Origin: Pseudovibrio sp. Tun.PSC04-5.I4 | Lineage (GTDB): Bacteria; Pseudomonadota; Alphaproteobacteria; Rhizobiales; Stappiaceae | Direction of reading: 5' to 3' | Assembly (NCBI RefSeq): GCF_900104145.1 | Contig: NZ_FNLB01000007.1 | Span: 124,001-188,000, forward strand | DNA: 64,000 nucleotides | Shown here: piece by piece, positions 36,093 to 44,837 of the stretch | How the letters are laid out: every line of letters starts with the position of its first letter | Position numbering within the stretch: the stretch's first letter is position 1 | Translations under genes and position numbers: made by a program | Notes under the pieces: generated by a model | Databases searched by the model: none | What the model saw: only the letters and a program-made list of their open reading frames with translations | What the model was told of the DNA's origin: nothing

Positions 36093-36875
36093 ATGAGTAT
36101 GGACCCCAAAACTGTCGAGCGGGTTGCTAGAGTGACCCGCTTTCGGCTCGGATATACACCTTCTGAGATGAAGGAGGTTCTTGATAGTATCAAGCCGGTG
36201 GAGACACTTCGCGAACTTAGAGCCGAGCTGACAAAAATAGAGAAGAAAGCATCCTTCAAAGCAATGGACGGCAAAACACTGAAGGAAGCGCGGGATATGT
36301 TTGGTCTTACAGCACAGCAGTTTGGTCCATTTCTGGGTTTCAAGGTGGGCGCTTCAATCAGATCAACTATGTCTGCCTTGGAGCGCGGAAGAATGGCCGT
36401 CTCCGAACCGGTCACACGTTTGGCCCGTGCCTATCTTTCCGGTTGCTGCAACCCGTTTTTTGAAGAAGCCATCGGCAACAATATTCTGCCGGAAAAAGTG
36501 GTGATGGATAAAAGCGGAGCAAACAAAGCCGGGTTAACCAACATCAATATTTGCCTCTTCCTGGCGGGCCGCTGGCATTCCTTCATTGACATTCTTCAAG
36601 TCAAATACCTCAACAATATCGTTGAGCAGGATCACCGCTTTATCAAGCGCATCACCAAACCCATGATGGGCTTTAAGGCCTTCCGATCTGCAGCGGCGAC
36701 GCTGGATGGTATTGAGGTGGCTCGCATGATCCGAAAAGGGCAACTGGGACAGGAAGGCGGTCCAGCCTATCGTCAGTTTATAACCCCCCTGTGTCAGGGA
36801 AGTTGTCCGCGTCTCTGTTTTTCTCTATTTAACCAAGAGGGCGGACTAGGAAGATTAAGTGGGATATTCACCTGA
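36093..36875 (+). pseudogene. HTH regulator fused in frame to an IS6 transposase remnant
   Basis: From the ATG at 36093 the first ~117 codons encode a host-type protein (MDPKTVERVARVTRFRLGYT..., XRE-like HTH in EARDMFGLTAQQFGPFLGFK and SALERGRMAVSEPVTRLARA). At ~36444 it passes into an IS6-type transposase C-terminus (FFEEAIGNNILPEKVVMDKS, EQDHRFIKRITKPMMGFKAF). A one-base loss in the T-run relative to the IS6 copy at 57.1 kb restores the transposase frame. The frame then enters an IS3 element at 36792 and stops at 36875. The HTH part may still be made; the fusion is probably not functional as transposase. Confidence 0.7.
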
Positions 36876-37353
36876 GCGAAAGGCGGCAGTGCTTAAGCGG
36901 ATGCTGCCGCCGAACACCATAACCATTCGGAGATTGTCGAAGGAGGAAGGCATCAGCGAGGCGACACTGCATAAGTGGCGTGGTGAGGCACGTGGCAAAG
37001 GCCAGCTTCTGCCTGGCGCAGATGCTGACCCTGAAGGCTGGTCCTCACGTGATAAGTTTGCCGCTGTACTTGAAACCGCGTCGTTAAACGAGGCTGACTT
37101 GGCCGAATACTGCCGTAAGCGTGCGCTTTATCCGTCACAGATCGCCTCCTGGCGAGGAGCTTGTGAGCAGGCAAATGACTGGGAACGGGCCAGCACCGCA
37201 CGTCTTGGCCAGGCTTTGAAAGAAGATAAGAAAAGGGTTAAGGACCTGGAACGCGACCTTGCCCGAAAGGAGAAGGCTCTGGCAGAGGCTGCCGCGCTGC
37301 TTATTCTGAGAAAAAAGGCCTCAGCGATCTGGGGGGGCGAAGAGGACGCATGA
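36859..37353 (+). CDS. IS3-family OrfA
   Basis: 164 residues, starting at a GTG. The HTH region is YSPERKAAVLKRMLPPNTIT then RRLSKEEGISEATLHKWRGE, with a second HTH-like DLAEYCRKRALYPSQIASWR and a C-terminal coiled coil (EDKKRVKDLERDLARKEKAL). The frame overlaps orfB by 4 nt (ATGA), so OrfB may be translated by coupling or frameshift. Confidence 0.85.
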   Translation: MGYSPERKAAVLKRMLPPNTITIRRLSKEEGISEATLHKWRGEARGKGQLLPGADADPEGWSSRDKFAAVLETASLNEADLAEYCRKRALYPSQIASWRGACEQANDWERASTARLGQALKEDKKRVKDLERDLARKEKALAEAAALLILRKKASAIWGGEEDA

Positions 37354-38411
37354 TCAGCACCCCGGATCGCAAAACTGCTGTCGCTCTGATCACCGAGGCT
37401 GTCACCGCTGGTGCACGTCGTATCATGGCCTGCGGCGAGCTGGAGATCAGTGAACGGACATTCAGGAGATGGACGAAAGACGGTCAAATTCAGTCCGATC
37501 AGCGGCCCATCGTGCCGCGCGCTGAGCCAGCTAATAGGCTCAGTGAGTATGAGCGCGCTGTTGTGCTGGAGGTCTGCAATTGCGAGGAATTCGCTAGCTT
37601 GCCACCCAGTCAGATTGTACCAACACTGGCCGATCAAGGGCGATATCTGGCGTCTGAATCCAGCTTTTACCGCATCCTGCGCGCAGATGGACAGCAGCAT
37701 TACCGTGGCCGTGCCAAGCCTCCTGTACGACGCAAACCACCCACCAGTTATCAGGCTAATGCTCCCTGCCAGGTGTGGACCTGGGACATTACATGGGTGC
37801 CGGGGCCAATTGCAGGCATGTTCTTCTACCTTTACCTGATGGTGGACATTTTCAGTCGGAAAATCGTCGGCTGGGAAGTGCATGAGCGAGAGAGCGCAGA
37901 ACTAGCTGCACAATTGATCGAAAAAGCGGTACTCGCCGAGGGCTGCATTCTCAAGCCTCTGGTCCTGCACGCAGATAACGGCAGCCCAATGAAGGGCGCG
38001 ACAATGAAAACGACGATGGAAAGGCTGGGCATTACTGCTTCCTACAGCCGGCCACGTGTCAGCAACGACAATCCCTTTTCCGAGGCATTATTCCGAACCT
38101 GCAAATACCGTCCGGATTGGCCCTCCAAGGGCTTTGCTACTCAAGCTGAAGCACAGGCTTGGGTGAAATCCTTCGTCAGTTGGTATAACAGCGAGCACTT
38201 ACATAGCGCGATCCGCTTCGTTACTCCCGATACGCGTCATTCAGGGAAAGACCAGGCGTCCCTCGCCAACCGCACCATGATCTATGAAAAGGCTCGGACG
38301 AAAAAGCCAGAACGTTGGTCAGGAAAAACACGCAATTGGCTACCAGCAGGGCCCGTCTGGTTAAACCCGGAGCGCGAAACAAGCTGCACTGAAATCAGAG
38401 ACGCTGCATGA
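37350..38411 (+). CDS. IS3-family OrfB transposase (integrase catalytic domain)
   Basis: 353 residues with an rve-type DDE core: first Asp CQVWTWDITWVPGPIAGMFF, DIFSRKIVGWEVHE, second Asp LVLHADNGSPMKGATMK and Glu SNDNPFSEALFRTCKYRPDW. It appears full length. Confidence 0.9.
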   Translation: MISTPDRKTAVALITEAVTAGARRIMACGELEISERTFRRWTKDGQIQSDQRPIVPRAEPANRLSEYERAVVLEVCNCEEFASLPPSQIVPTLADQGRYLASESSFYRILRADGQQHYRGRAKPPVRRKPPTSYQANAPCQVWTWDITWVPGPIAGMFFYLYLMVDIFSRKIVGWEVHERESAELAAQLIEKAVLAEGCILKPLVLHADNGSPMKGATMKTTMERLGITASYSRPRVSNDNPFSEALFRTCKYRPDWPSKGFATQAEAQAWVKSFVSWYNSEHLHSAIRFVTPDTRHSGKDQASLANRTMIYEKARTKKPERWSGKTRNWLPAGPVWLNPERETSCTEIRDAA

Positions 38412-38435
38412 AATTAGCGGACAACTTGTTTGACA

Positions 38436-38714
38436 AACACCGAGGCCAAGCAAAAGCGAGATGCGCCACTCACCGGCAATCGTTGGCTCTCCAATCCCTT
38501 TGACCTTCAGGAGCCGTACAAAGGGTGCGTTCAAGTCTTCCAGAAGAACGAAGGCGCCGCCCTCCTCATAAAAATCACCATTGGATTCATAAAATTCCAA
38601 GGTTGCTTCCAAAGAAGCATCCCAAGCTGCCTCAAGCACCTTTGAATAAGAGATGACTTCAGACCGGCTGATGGCTGTTTGTTTGGTGGGAAATGGAATT
38701 ATCTTGGTATTCAT
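38436..38714 (-). pseudogene. Unknown protein, 3' end removed by IS3 element
   Basis: The frame from the ATG at 38714 encodes MNTKIIPFPTKQTAISRSEV... to ...RISLLLGLGVCQ, where the IS3 end (38435) begins; later codons belong to the IS. No family was recognised. The acidic N-terminal ~90 residues have the composition of a real alphaproteobacterial plasmid protein. Confidence 0.5.
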
Positions 38715-39002
38715 GTTGTCGTCCCCTGAGATCGAGAGAGTTGATAACTCCCCTCCCCGTTTGGAAGGTTCGCTTTCATTTTCCTCGTCACCCGGAGCCG
38801 TTCAGTTTGGTCAAGGTCATTCTTTGAATGCCTGCTTGCAGGTTGCCTTGAGCAAATTGAAGGGAGACTTATCCATCAGCGGCTTGCCGCAGATCTTTGC
38901 ACGAGGGACAGTCCCCGAAGGCCGAGACAGACAGTGGAGCGCTTTAGGTTGAGTTTTGTCCTTGCTGGCTCGTTCGAGACGGCAAGGGAATTAGGAAACC
39001 TT
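38715..39002. other. Intergenic / decayed region
   Basis: About 290 bp upstream of the truncated gene. Short frames on both strands lack signatures; nothing could be supported. Confidence 0.25.
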
Positions 39003-39270
39003 AAGAGCGGAGGTGTCTGGCTTGGTAAGCGCCAAAGGCGCGTGGATCTGGCGTGGTCTGCGTAGCAGACGTGCCCCTGCCCTTTTCCCTCATTTGTACC
39101 AAAATCCGGTCCATCTCTTCATCAGAGGGCAAATTTAAGATTTCATATTCATCAGGACCATTCATCTTACGATCCACCAATTCAGCTGGGACTTTCAGGA
39201 TTTCAACTTATTGATCTGGAACACAACGATACTCCCGGCCCATCAGCTTCTCAAACAGCAACAACACGGT
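39003..39270 (-). pseudogene. Decayed coding sequence with in-frame stop
   Basis: A minus-strand frame reads LLLFEKLMGREYRCVPDQ, then a TAA, then VEILKVPAELVDRKMNGPDE and LPSDEEMDRILVQMREKGRG to a stop at 39003. Both sides of the stop have normal protein-like composition, so it looks like one gene inactivated by a nonsense mutation. Family unknown. Confidence 0.45.
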
Positions 39271-39336
39271 TGAATGTGGCTATTCAGGAAATCATATTAA
39301 GGTATTGAAATATAGACTGAATTAGTTATTCTAGAG

Positions 39337-39520
39337 AGCATTATGCACTTTCTCATTTGGCTCTTTAAGGCCCTGAATACAAACCAAATCCTCAAGATCT
39401 GTTTGTTTCAGAACTTTAACAAAGTGGTCTACGAATTCATGCGGCATTTCAAAGCCCTGGAGTTCTTCCTGTGAACTTAAGATCCCATAAAACGCTGACA
39501 CATATGGAAGCTCGTCTGGA
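39337..39520 (-). pseudogene. Decayed coding sequence, C-terminal part
   Basis: The frame PDPDELPYVSAFYGILSSQE through FVDHFVKVLKQTDLEDLVCI to EPNEKVHNAL and a TAG is coding-like and preceded by an in-frame TAA. There is no start codon or ribosome site. Family unknown. Confidence 0.45.
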
Positions 39521-39587
39521 TCTGGTTACTGCCTGTTCCTGCTCATTGCATACATGTGCGCTTTGTTGACGAAGACGCATTTATTAT

Positions 39588-39970
39588 TCAGGGTTTGAAC
39601 CAAAAAGAACTGGCTTGGATTTTCAAAAGGCCTGGCTCGATCTTCAACGTCCATTCACAAGAGACCTGCAGTGCTTTGGCCTGACTTAGGAGTTTTTTGT
39701 TTTCAAGTGCAACGATCCGAAATGGGTATCGGGCTCCAGTCCTCCAAGTTTCACGGCTCGCACGTCCAACATTCTTGCGTTTGAGTAAAGCGCATTTGGC
39801 GTCACTTCCAAGGCTCAGTGACCTTGGACGTTTCCCCAGATCCATCGGATCTGAGTGTTTTCCCACTTTGATATCTTGTAGAGAGGATAGCCAGATTTCT
39901 GGCTTAATTCGGTCTGCCTGCCCTGCTCGCCTTTACGAATATCTTTCAAAGGCATTCTGCACTCCCTGCA
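39588..39970 (-). pseudogene. Possible XRE-HTH gene relic
   Basis: Two overlapping minus frames: MPLKDIRKGEQGRQTELSQK with SGYPLYKISKWEN resembles an XRE HTH (residues before ~39860). The shifted frame DLGKRPRSLSLGSDAKCALL to FWFKP continues to 39588. A frameshift around 39840-39860 would join them. Evidence is limited to composition and the HTH-like pattern. Confidence 0.35.
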
Positions 39971-40000
39971 ACGAGGAGCCGTTGCACATCCCATGCGCAC

Positions 40001-40396
40001 ATTACGTATATCCTAAGCGGGTGCGCAACACTCCTCTTGCAAGCCCAGGAAAACATGTCGAAGGCGTGTTTTGTGTAGCGAGCAGCAACAAAGCGTGTGA
40101 TGGAAGGTGAGCAACAAGGGATTGCGCAGCAAGACCGCCGTGCCGAACCTGTAATCACACCCCGGTCCTCTCACGGTCTCCCCTGCCCCACAAACTTATC
40201 ACCTTTGAAATGAAACAGTTGCAGCCAACGCTCGCCCTCTTACAGAGCTGAGTGATTTTTCTTGCAGCTCGAAACTGTTCCAGTAGAATCGCATGGATTG
40301 AAACATAGATTGGAGTTGCCTCCTCCACTCTAAGGACTTTCAAGAAACTCACTTTTCGAGCACGCGCAAAATCAACGATCACTCGCCTAGGGCATC
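40001..40396. other. Region upstream of topB with one weak ORF
   Basis: A minus frame 40155-40382 (75 codons, GTG start, MIVDFARARKVSFLKVLRVE...) is divergent from topB and has no recognised family or strong ribosome site. It is recorded as possible only. The rest shows nothing. Confidence 0.25.
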
Positions 40397-42330
40397 ATGA
40401 ACTCAATCATCATTACTGAAAAACCCTCTCAAGCCCGCAATGTCCTGAAAGCGGTTGGCACTCGCTATGGCGAGGTCTTTGCTGCACAAGGTCACTTGTT
40501 GCGCCTTCAATCTCCTGATGAGGCCAATCCAGAATGGAAAGCCTGGTCAACGGCGTTGCTACGGCCCCAAGGTGGCCGGTACTTGCTGGTTGCAGATAGA
40601 TCCAATGGCAAGGGCGAGCGGTTGGACAAGATCAAGCAGGCTTTAAGGTCTGCAGATCAGGTCATCATCGCAACTGACTGCGACCGCGAAGGTCAGGCAA
40701 TCGGTGAGAACCTTCTGCATTTTTATGGGTTCAAGGGCCGCGTATTGCGGGCGATGTTTACGGCGGAAGATGAAAAGACGCTTCGCGAGGCGTTTGCTTC
40801 AGCAAAACCCAATACAGCGTTTCGCCCGCTCTATGATGCAGCTGTTGCCAGAGCGCAAGCAGATCAAATATTCAATCTCAGTCTCACCAGAACAGCAACG
40901 ACAAAGTTGGTGCCTGCCGGTGTCCGCGCTGTGATCGGCATTGGCCGGGTTCGCACTCCAACACTTGGAATTGTCTGCAGGCGAGAACAAGAGCTTTCAG
41001 ATTTCAAGGCACGGGATTATTTTGAGTTGACGGCTGATGTTCAGGGTATCAAAGGACCGTTCCAGCTGCATCACCGGCCGTCAGACAACGAGCGCTACTT
41101 TGACAGGTCCAAAGCTGAAGCCATTCAGGTGGCAGCGACCGGTTGGCAAGGTCCTGCCAGTGTCCGCCAAGAAAACCGGCGTCAGGCTCCAGGTAAACCT
41201 GTTGATCTTCCAACACTGCAAAAACAAGCATCAAAGTGGGGTTGGACGGCAAAGAAAACGCTGGAGACAGCTCAAGCGCTTTATGAAACCCATAAGCTGA
41301 CAACCTATCCTCGTGCAGCTGTGCGTTACCTCCCGGAGAATATGGTTGAAGGGGCAAGCGCTGTCTTTACCGCTCTCCTTAGTGGTGGCTATGCCAAGGA
41401 TCTGGACTGGCAGGCTCCGACAATCAGAACCGGCAAGCGCGGCGTGTTTTCCGACGCAGGATTGGCCGGAGAATCTCATCATGCCATCATTCCAAACCCT
41501 GCTGTGATCGATCAGTTTTCAAAGATCATTGCCGTTCTGAGCGATGATGAAGGAAAGCTGTTTGATTTTATTGCCAAGACATTTCTAGCTGCGCTTGGGC
41601 CAGATTATGAGTATCACCAGACACAGATTTCAATCAGTGTACCGGTGAAGGATCAGGCTGTTATTTTCAAGACGGTGGGCCGATCTACCATCAATCCAGG
41701 TTGGCGCGTTGTTTATGGTGAGTTCATCGAAGACAAGACCTCTTCAGAAAATGAAGCTGAGTTACCTCAAGTGGGCAACGGTGAAGGCGTCAAAATCACA
41801 CACATCAAAGTTGATGCCAAAAAACTAAAGCGCCCGGACGTTACAATGAAGGCTCTCTCATTGAGGCGATGCAAAACGCTTGGAGGTTTGTTGAAGATGA
41901 AGGCCAACGCTCGCGGCTGAAGGAAGCCAAAGGGATCGGCACACCAGCGACCAGAGACACCATAATTGAGGGACTGAAGAAACAAGGCTTTCTCAACATT
42001 TCCAAAGGAAAGCTATTTGCCAGCGACACGGCAATGCAGCTCTACGATCTCCTGCAGGGGCGCTGCCCGTCACTGCTTGATTCTGGCACAACTGCAACAA
42101 TGGAAGCGCGTCTTGATGACATTGTGCGCGGCTCTGCCAGTGCTGATGAAATCATCCATGAGATTTGTAGTACGGCAAAATCTGCTATCGACAAATTGGA
42201 GGCGCAGGGCCAGCAACTCAATATCAAACGCGAACCAAGTGCGGCCATGGTCAAGGCAGCGAAAGCCAAAGCACCTTCAACCCTTGCACCAGTGGAGGCC
42301 CGCAATGCACCATGTCCCTATACTGTTTAA
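40397..42330 (+). pseudogene. topB: DNA topoisomerase III, single-base frameshift
   Basis: Type IA topoisomerase. The N-terminal Toprim domain is IIITEKPSQARNVLKAVG with the acidic motif IIATDCDREGQAIGENLL. The active-site region is AGVRAVIGIGRVRTPTLG with DLPTLQKQASKWGW, and the strand-passage His region AGLAGESHHAIIP. At ~41836 the frame breaks: frame 1 ends at 41920, while the true continuation YNEGSLIEAMQNAWRFVEDE with GIGTPATRDTIIEGL runs in another frame to 42330. One G missing in a CCCGG run explains it (PPGRYNEGSL expected). Such topB genes are common on conjugative/IncP-like plasmids. A sequencing error is possible; otherwise the product lacks part of the core. Confidence 0.9.
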
Positions 42331-42334
42331 GGGG

Positions 42335-43579
42335 TCACAGCTGTGACCCCTTAAAACCATAAGCGCGAACCAGCCCAAAAATAGATTTTTGTAAATTCAA
42401 CTTATCGTCGTTAGCACGTTCAATCATAGCGCGGAAATAGCCTCCAGGTCTGCCTATAGCCTCCGGGTCACGCAAAGCCTTTTCAGCCACCACAACAAGA
42501 CAAGCTGCTGCCAAATGTCTGCCTTGAGCAGTGCAAGCAGCGTTCCATCCCGCTTCAGAAAGGCCAATAAGGTGACGCAGATCCTCTGTTAAAGCAAACA
42601 AAGTATTCCAGTTTGAAATCTGTACTTGCAGTAGATCGCCAACCTCGCTGCACGCTTGACTGAGCAAGCCTATTGAAACTCCAGCAAGCAGTGACGAGGG
42701 GAGGGCGGTTGTACTTCCTGTTTGAAGTTTCCCGTAGGTAGCGACAGGCTTCTTTTCAAGAGCCACTTCAACGGCGGTGTTAGCGCCGTTGTCATTTGAT
42801 GAATTTAAGGATGTCTCGTTAGAGGCATTCCGGTTAGTTTCTACTTCTTTCTTAATGTGTGGATGTGTTGTATTAGATATAGCAGCGCCATTTTTGTCAC
42901 CCAAGCACGACAATTTTGTTTCTAGTTGCAAAGCATTTTGATAGATTGTCTCTATTTCTTTGGCTCGTGAAACTGGGTCAAGAGGTAAGGCCAAAATCCC
43001 TTCCAAACGATCCATAATCGAAATGCCTGTGTCTCCCAACAAGAGCGCTAAATCCTTCACCGCTCGCGCACGAGCAACAACCAACCGGCGAGCCTGCTTC
43101 TCTAGCTTTAACTGTTCCTGAAAAGCCGTTACGCTTTCTTGTAGTTCTTGGAGCCTCATACAAGCTGGTGTAAGATCTAAGCCATACCCGTAGTCTATCG
43201 CTCCACTCCGATCACGCCTGATGAAGCGGCGACCGTTTGGACTATCTGCATATGCCAGAATACCTGCTTCTACGAGCCGCTTAATACACCGACTGACCGT
43301 GCGAGTGGACCTGTCTGTATATTGAGCAAGCTTCTCATTAGAGATTGCAACTAATGGTCGCCCACCCGCTCGTAAGTCTTCCGCTCGCACCAAACCGAGC
43401 AGAATGTCCAGGATCTGGTAAGGCGTCCCAGTGATCTTCAAAACAGGAGCTGCCCGTTTCAAAGTCATGGCGAGATCTTTCTTTACAATATCCTCAGTCA
43501 ACGGTTCACTGGCAAGACATTGAGCGGACAGAATGGCAGGATTAATTCGCCGAAATGGAGCTATTGATTGATGCAGCAT
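42335..43579 (-). CDS. repC: Plasmid replication initiator RepC
   Basis: 414 residues from the ATG at 43579 (SPFRR-like start LHQSIAPFRRINPAILSAQC). The family N-terminus includes GTPYQILDILLGLVRAEDLR and the winged-helix RPLVAISNEKLAQYTDRSTRTV (split here, residues ~65-90). The C-terminal ISNWNTLFALTEDLRHLIGL and PGGYFRAMIERA are typical. RepC opens the replication origin, which in repABC plasmids lies inside repC itself, often in an AT-rich middle part (here ~42780-42930). A TTG-started longer frame to 43660 was rejected because it covers the antisense RNA leader. Confidence 0.93.
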   Translation of the reverse strand: MLHQSIAPFRRINPAILSAQCLASEPLTEDIVKKDLAMTLKRAAPVLKITGTPYQILDILLGLVRAEDLRAGGRPLVAISNEKLAQYTDRSTRTVSRCIKRLVEAGILAYADSPNGRRFIRRDRSGAIDYGYGLDLTPACMRLQELQESVTAFQEQLKLEKQARRLVVARARAVKDLALLLGDTGISIMDRLEGILALPLDPVSRAKEIETIYQNALQLETKLSCLGDKNGAAISNTTHPHIKKEVETNRNASNETSLNSSNDNGANTAVEVALEKKPVATYGKLQTGSTTALPSSLLAGVSIGLLSQACSEVGDLLQVQISNWNTLFALTEDLRHLIGLSEAGWNAACTAQGRHLAAACLVVVAEKALRDPEAIGRPGGYFRAMIERANDDKLNLQKSIFGLVRAYGFKGSQL

Positions 43580-43590
43580 CTCATATCCCC

Positions 43591-43607
43591 GCCGCAAATT
43601 ATGCGGC
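43591..43607 (-). promoter_or_regulatory. Hairpin directly upstream of the repC ribosome-binding site
   Basis: GCCGCA and TGCGGC arms with a 5-nt AATTA loop form a perfect stem touching the repC Shine-Dalgarno GGGG (43587-43590 on the minus strand). In repABC plasmids the counter-transcribed RNA promotes such a structure to block repC translation. Confidence 0.6.
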
Positions 43608-43668
43608 TGGTTGAAGTACCCAAAATTATGAGAAAGACGCAGAAATCCGTTCCCTGACAAAAGCAGGG

Positions 43669-43697
43669 TTGAAATAACATCAGAGACGCTCTAATAT
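43669..43697 (+). promoter_or_regulatory. Promoter of the counter-transcribed RNA
   Basis: -35 TTGAAA (43669-43674) and -10 TAATAT (43692-43697) are separated by exactly 17 bp on the strand opposite to repABC. Confidence 0.75.
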
Positions 43698-43703
43698 AAA
43701 GTT

Positions 43704-43768
43704 GCTAAACTGATTGGAGCGCTTGCGCTTTCAAATACGATTAAAGCCCGCGTTAAGTGGGCTTTTTT
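43704..43768 (+). ncRNA. Counter-transcribed incompatibility RNA (ctRNA) between repB and repC
   Basis: A ~65-nt RNA is predicted from the promoter at 43669-43697 to a Rho-independent terminator. It contains the internal complementary GAGCGC/GCGC element and is antisense to the repC leader. This is the expected position of the incA RNA of repABC plasmids, which controls RepC level and copy number. Transcript start is estimated as 7 nt after the -10 box. Confidence 0.75.
43743..43768 (+). terminator. Rho-independent terminator of the ctRNA
   Basis: AAAGCCCGC and GTGGGCTTT arms around a short loop, then a run of T. It is oriented on the plus strand, against repABC. Confidence 0.8.
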
Positions 43769-43787
43769 CTTACCTGTCAGGTCATGA

Positions 43788-44837
43788 TTATTTTCCTTCA
43801 CTTTCGAAATCAGCAATCAATTTTTCAAGATGACTAGATAAATAGTCTGCGAACTCAGGTGCTACATCGCGCTTAATTGTTAAACGAAACATCTTTTCCG
43901 AGATCTGGACTTCGCCAAGATTACCACCGTTCTTCGCCTTAAGCTGTTTGGATATCTGCTTTGGTTTTTCTACCAGAGAGCTTTGTTCTAACAGTCCCAA
44001 AACCTCTTCAAATCGTTTTGGGCTGGAAGCACTATCAAATTCTATAGTCTCTAAGAGAGAATTCAATTCTGCGTTTAACTCGCCGCGTAATTGTCCAGCT
44101 GCAAAATAGGAAGCGAGCTTTTCCCAACGAGGCCGACCAACCCCTTTAGCCTTACCAATATTTTTGATTATTGATTCCGGTATGGCTTCAGTAATAGTTG
44201 CAAGCATTGATATGTAGTTTTTTGAACTTTTACCAATGGCAGAAATAACAACCCGTCGAGGGAAGTTCTTTCGAAGGTGACTTGCGAACAAAGCCATCTC
44301 TATAAAGGTGAGATCTTCGCGCTCGTTATTTTCTTTGCCTTGAGCAATAACAAGCTCTTCATCAGACATATTTCTGACGACAGCACGAACAGGAAAGCTG
44401 AGTTCTTGGCAGGCTCTATGACGGCGATGCCCAAAAGCGATTTGGTAACAACCGTCCTCAGTAGGGTGTGGGCGGACCAGAATAGGAAGTTGTTGGCCAC
44501 TGCTCTCAATAGATTCCTTTAGAGATAGAAAATCTGGATCTTCCGAAAAATCAAACCGATCACGGATAAAGGAAGGCAAACATCTCTCAGACGGAATAAC
44601 AACTATCTCATCCACAACCATAGAAGATGTTTTATGTTCGCCCACGTTGATAAGTGCTTCAGAGAGTAATCCAAGTGGACTCGCTCCCTTTCGAGATGAA
44701 CTAGCATCCGATTGTTTAGCTCCGGTGACACCGAGCGTATCTTGAGGGGAGGGCGCATTTTGGCGTGTAGGCCCACCCACCTTCTTAGTCGCCCAGATTG
44801 CTGCTAGTTTATCCTGCTGTTCTTTTCTCTTGCTCAT
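43788..44837 (-). CDS. repB: RepB partition protein (ParB family)
   Basis: 349 residues from the ATG at 44837, which overlaps the repA stop (ATGA). The ParB N-terminal domain has QQLPILVRPHPTEDGCYQIA followed by FGHRRHRACQEL. The HTH is RVVISAIGKSSKNYISMLAT and the start of a repB-type C-terminal domain follows. RepB binds centromere-like parS sites and RepA for segregation. The cassette order repA-repB-repC and the overlap are canonical. Confidence 0.93.
   Translation of the reverse strand: MSKRKEQQDKLAAIWATKKVGGPTRQNAPSPQDTLGVTGAKQSDASSSRKGASPLGLLSEALINVGEHKTSSMVVDEIVVIPSERCLPSFIRDRFDFSEDPDFLSLKESIESSGQQLPILVRPHPTEDGCYQIAFGHRRHRACQELSFPVRAVVRNMSDEELVIAQGKENNEREDLTFIEMALFASHLRKNFPRRVVISAIGKSSKNYISMLATITEAIPESIIKNIGKAKGVGRPRWEKLASYFAAGQLRGELNAELNSLLETIEFDSASSPKRFEEVLGLLEQSSLVEKPKQISKQLKAKNGGNLGEVQISEKMFRLTIKRDVAPEFADYLSSHLEKLIADFESEGK

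Larger units (their letters stand above)
36792..38435 (+). mobile_element. IS3-family element (1644 bp)
   Basis: Ends TGTCAGGGAAGTTGTCCGC (36792) and CGGACAACTTGTTTGACA (to 38435) are imperfect inverted repeats. It carries overlapping orfA and orfB. It has split an IS6 remnant on the left from a host gene on the right that lost its 3' end. No clear target duplication. Confidence 0.85.

Noticed and set aside
42335..43660. TTG-started longer RepC
   Set aside because: It would cover the repC leader hairpin; the ATG at 43579 gives a typical RepC N-terminus with a ribosome site.
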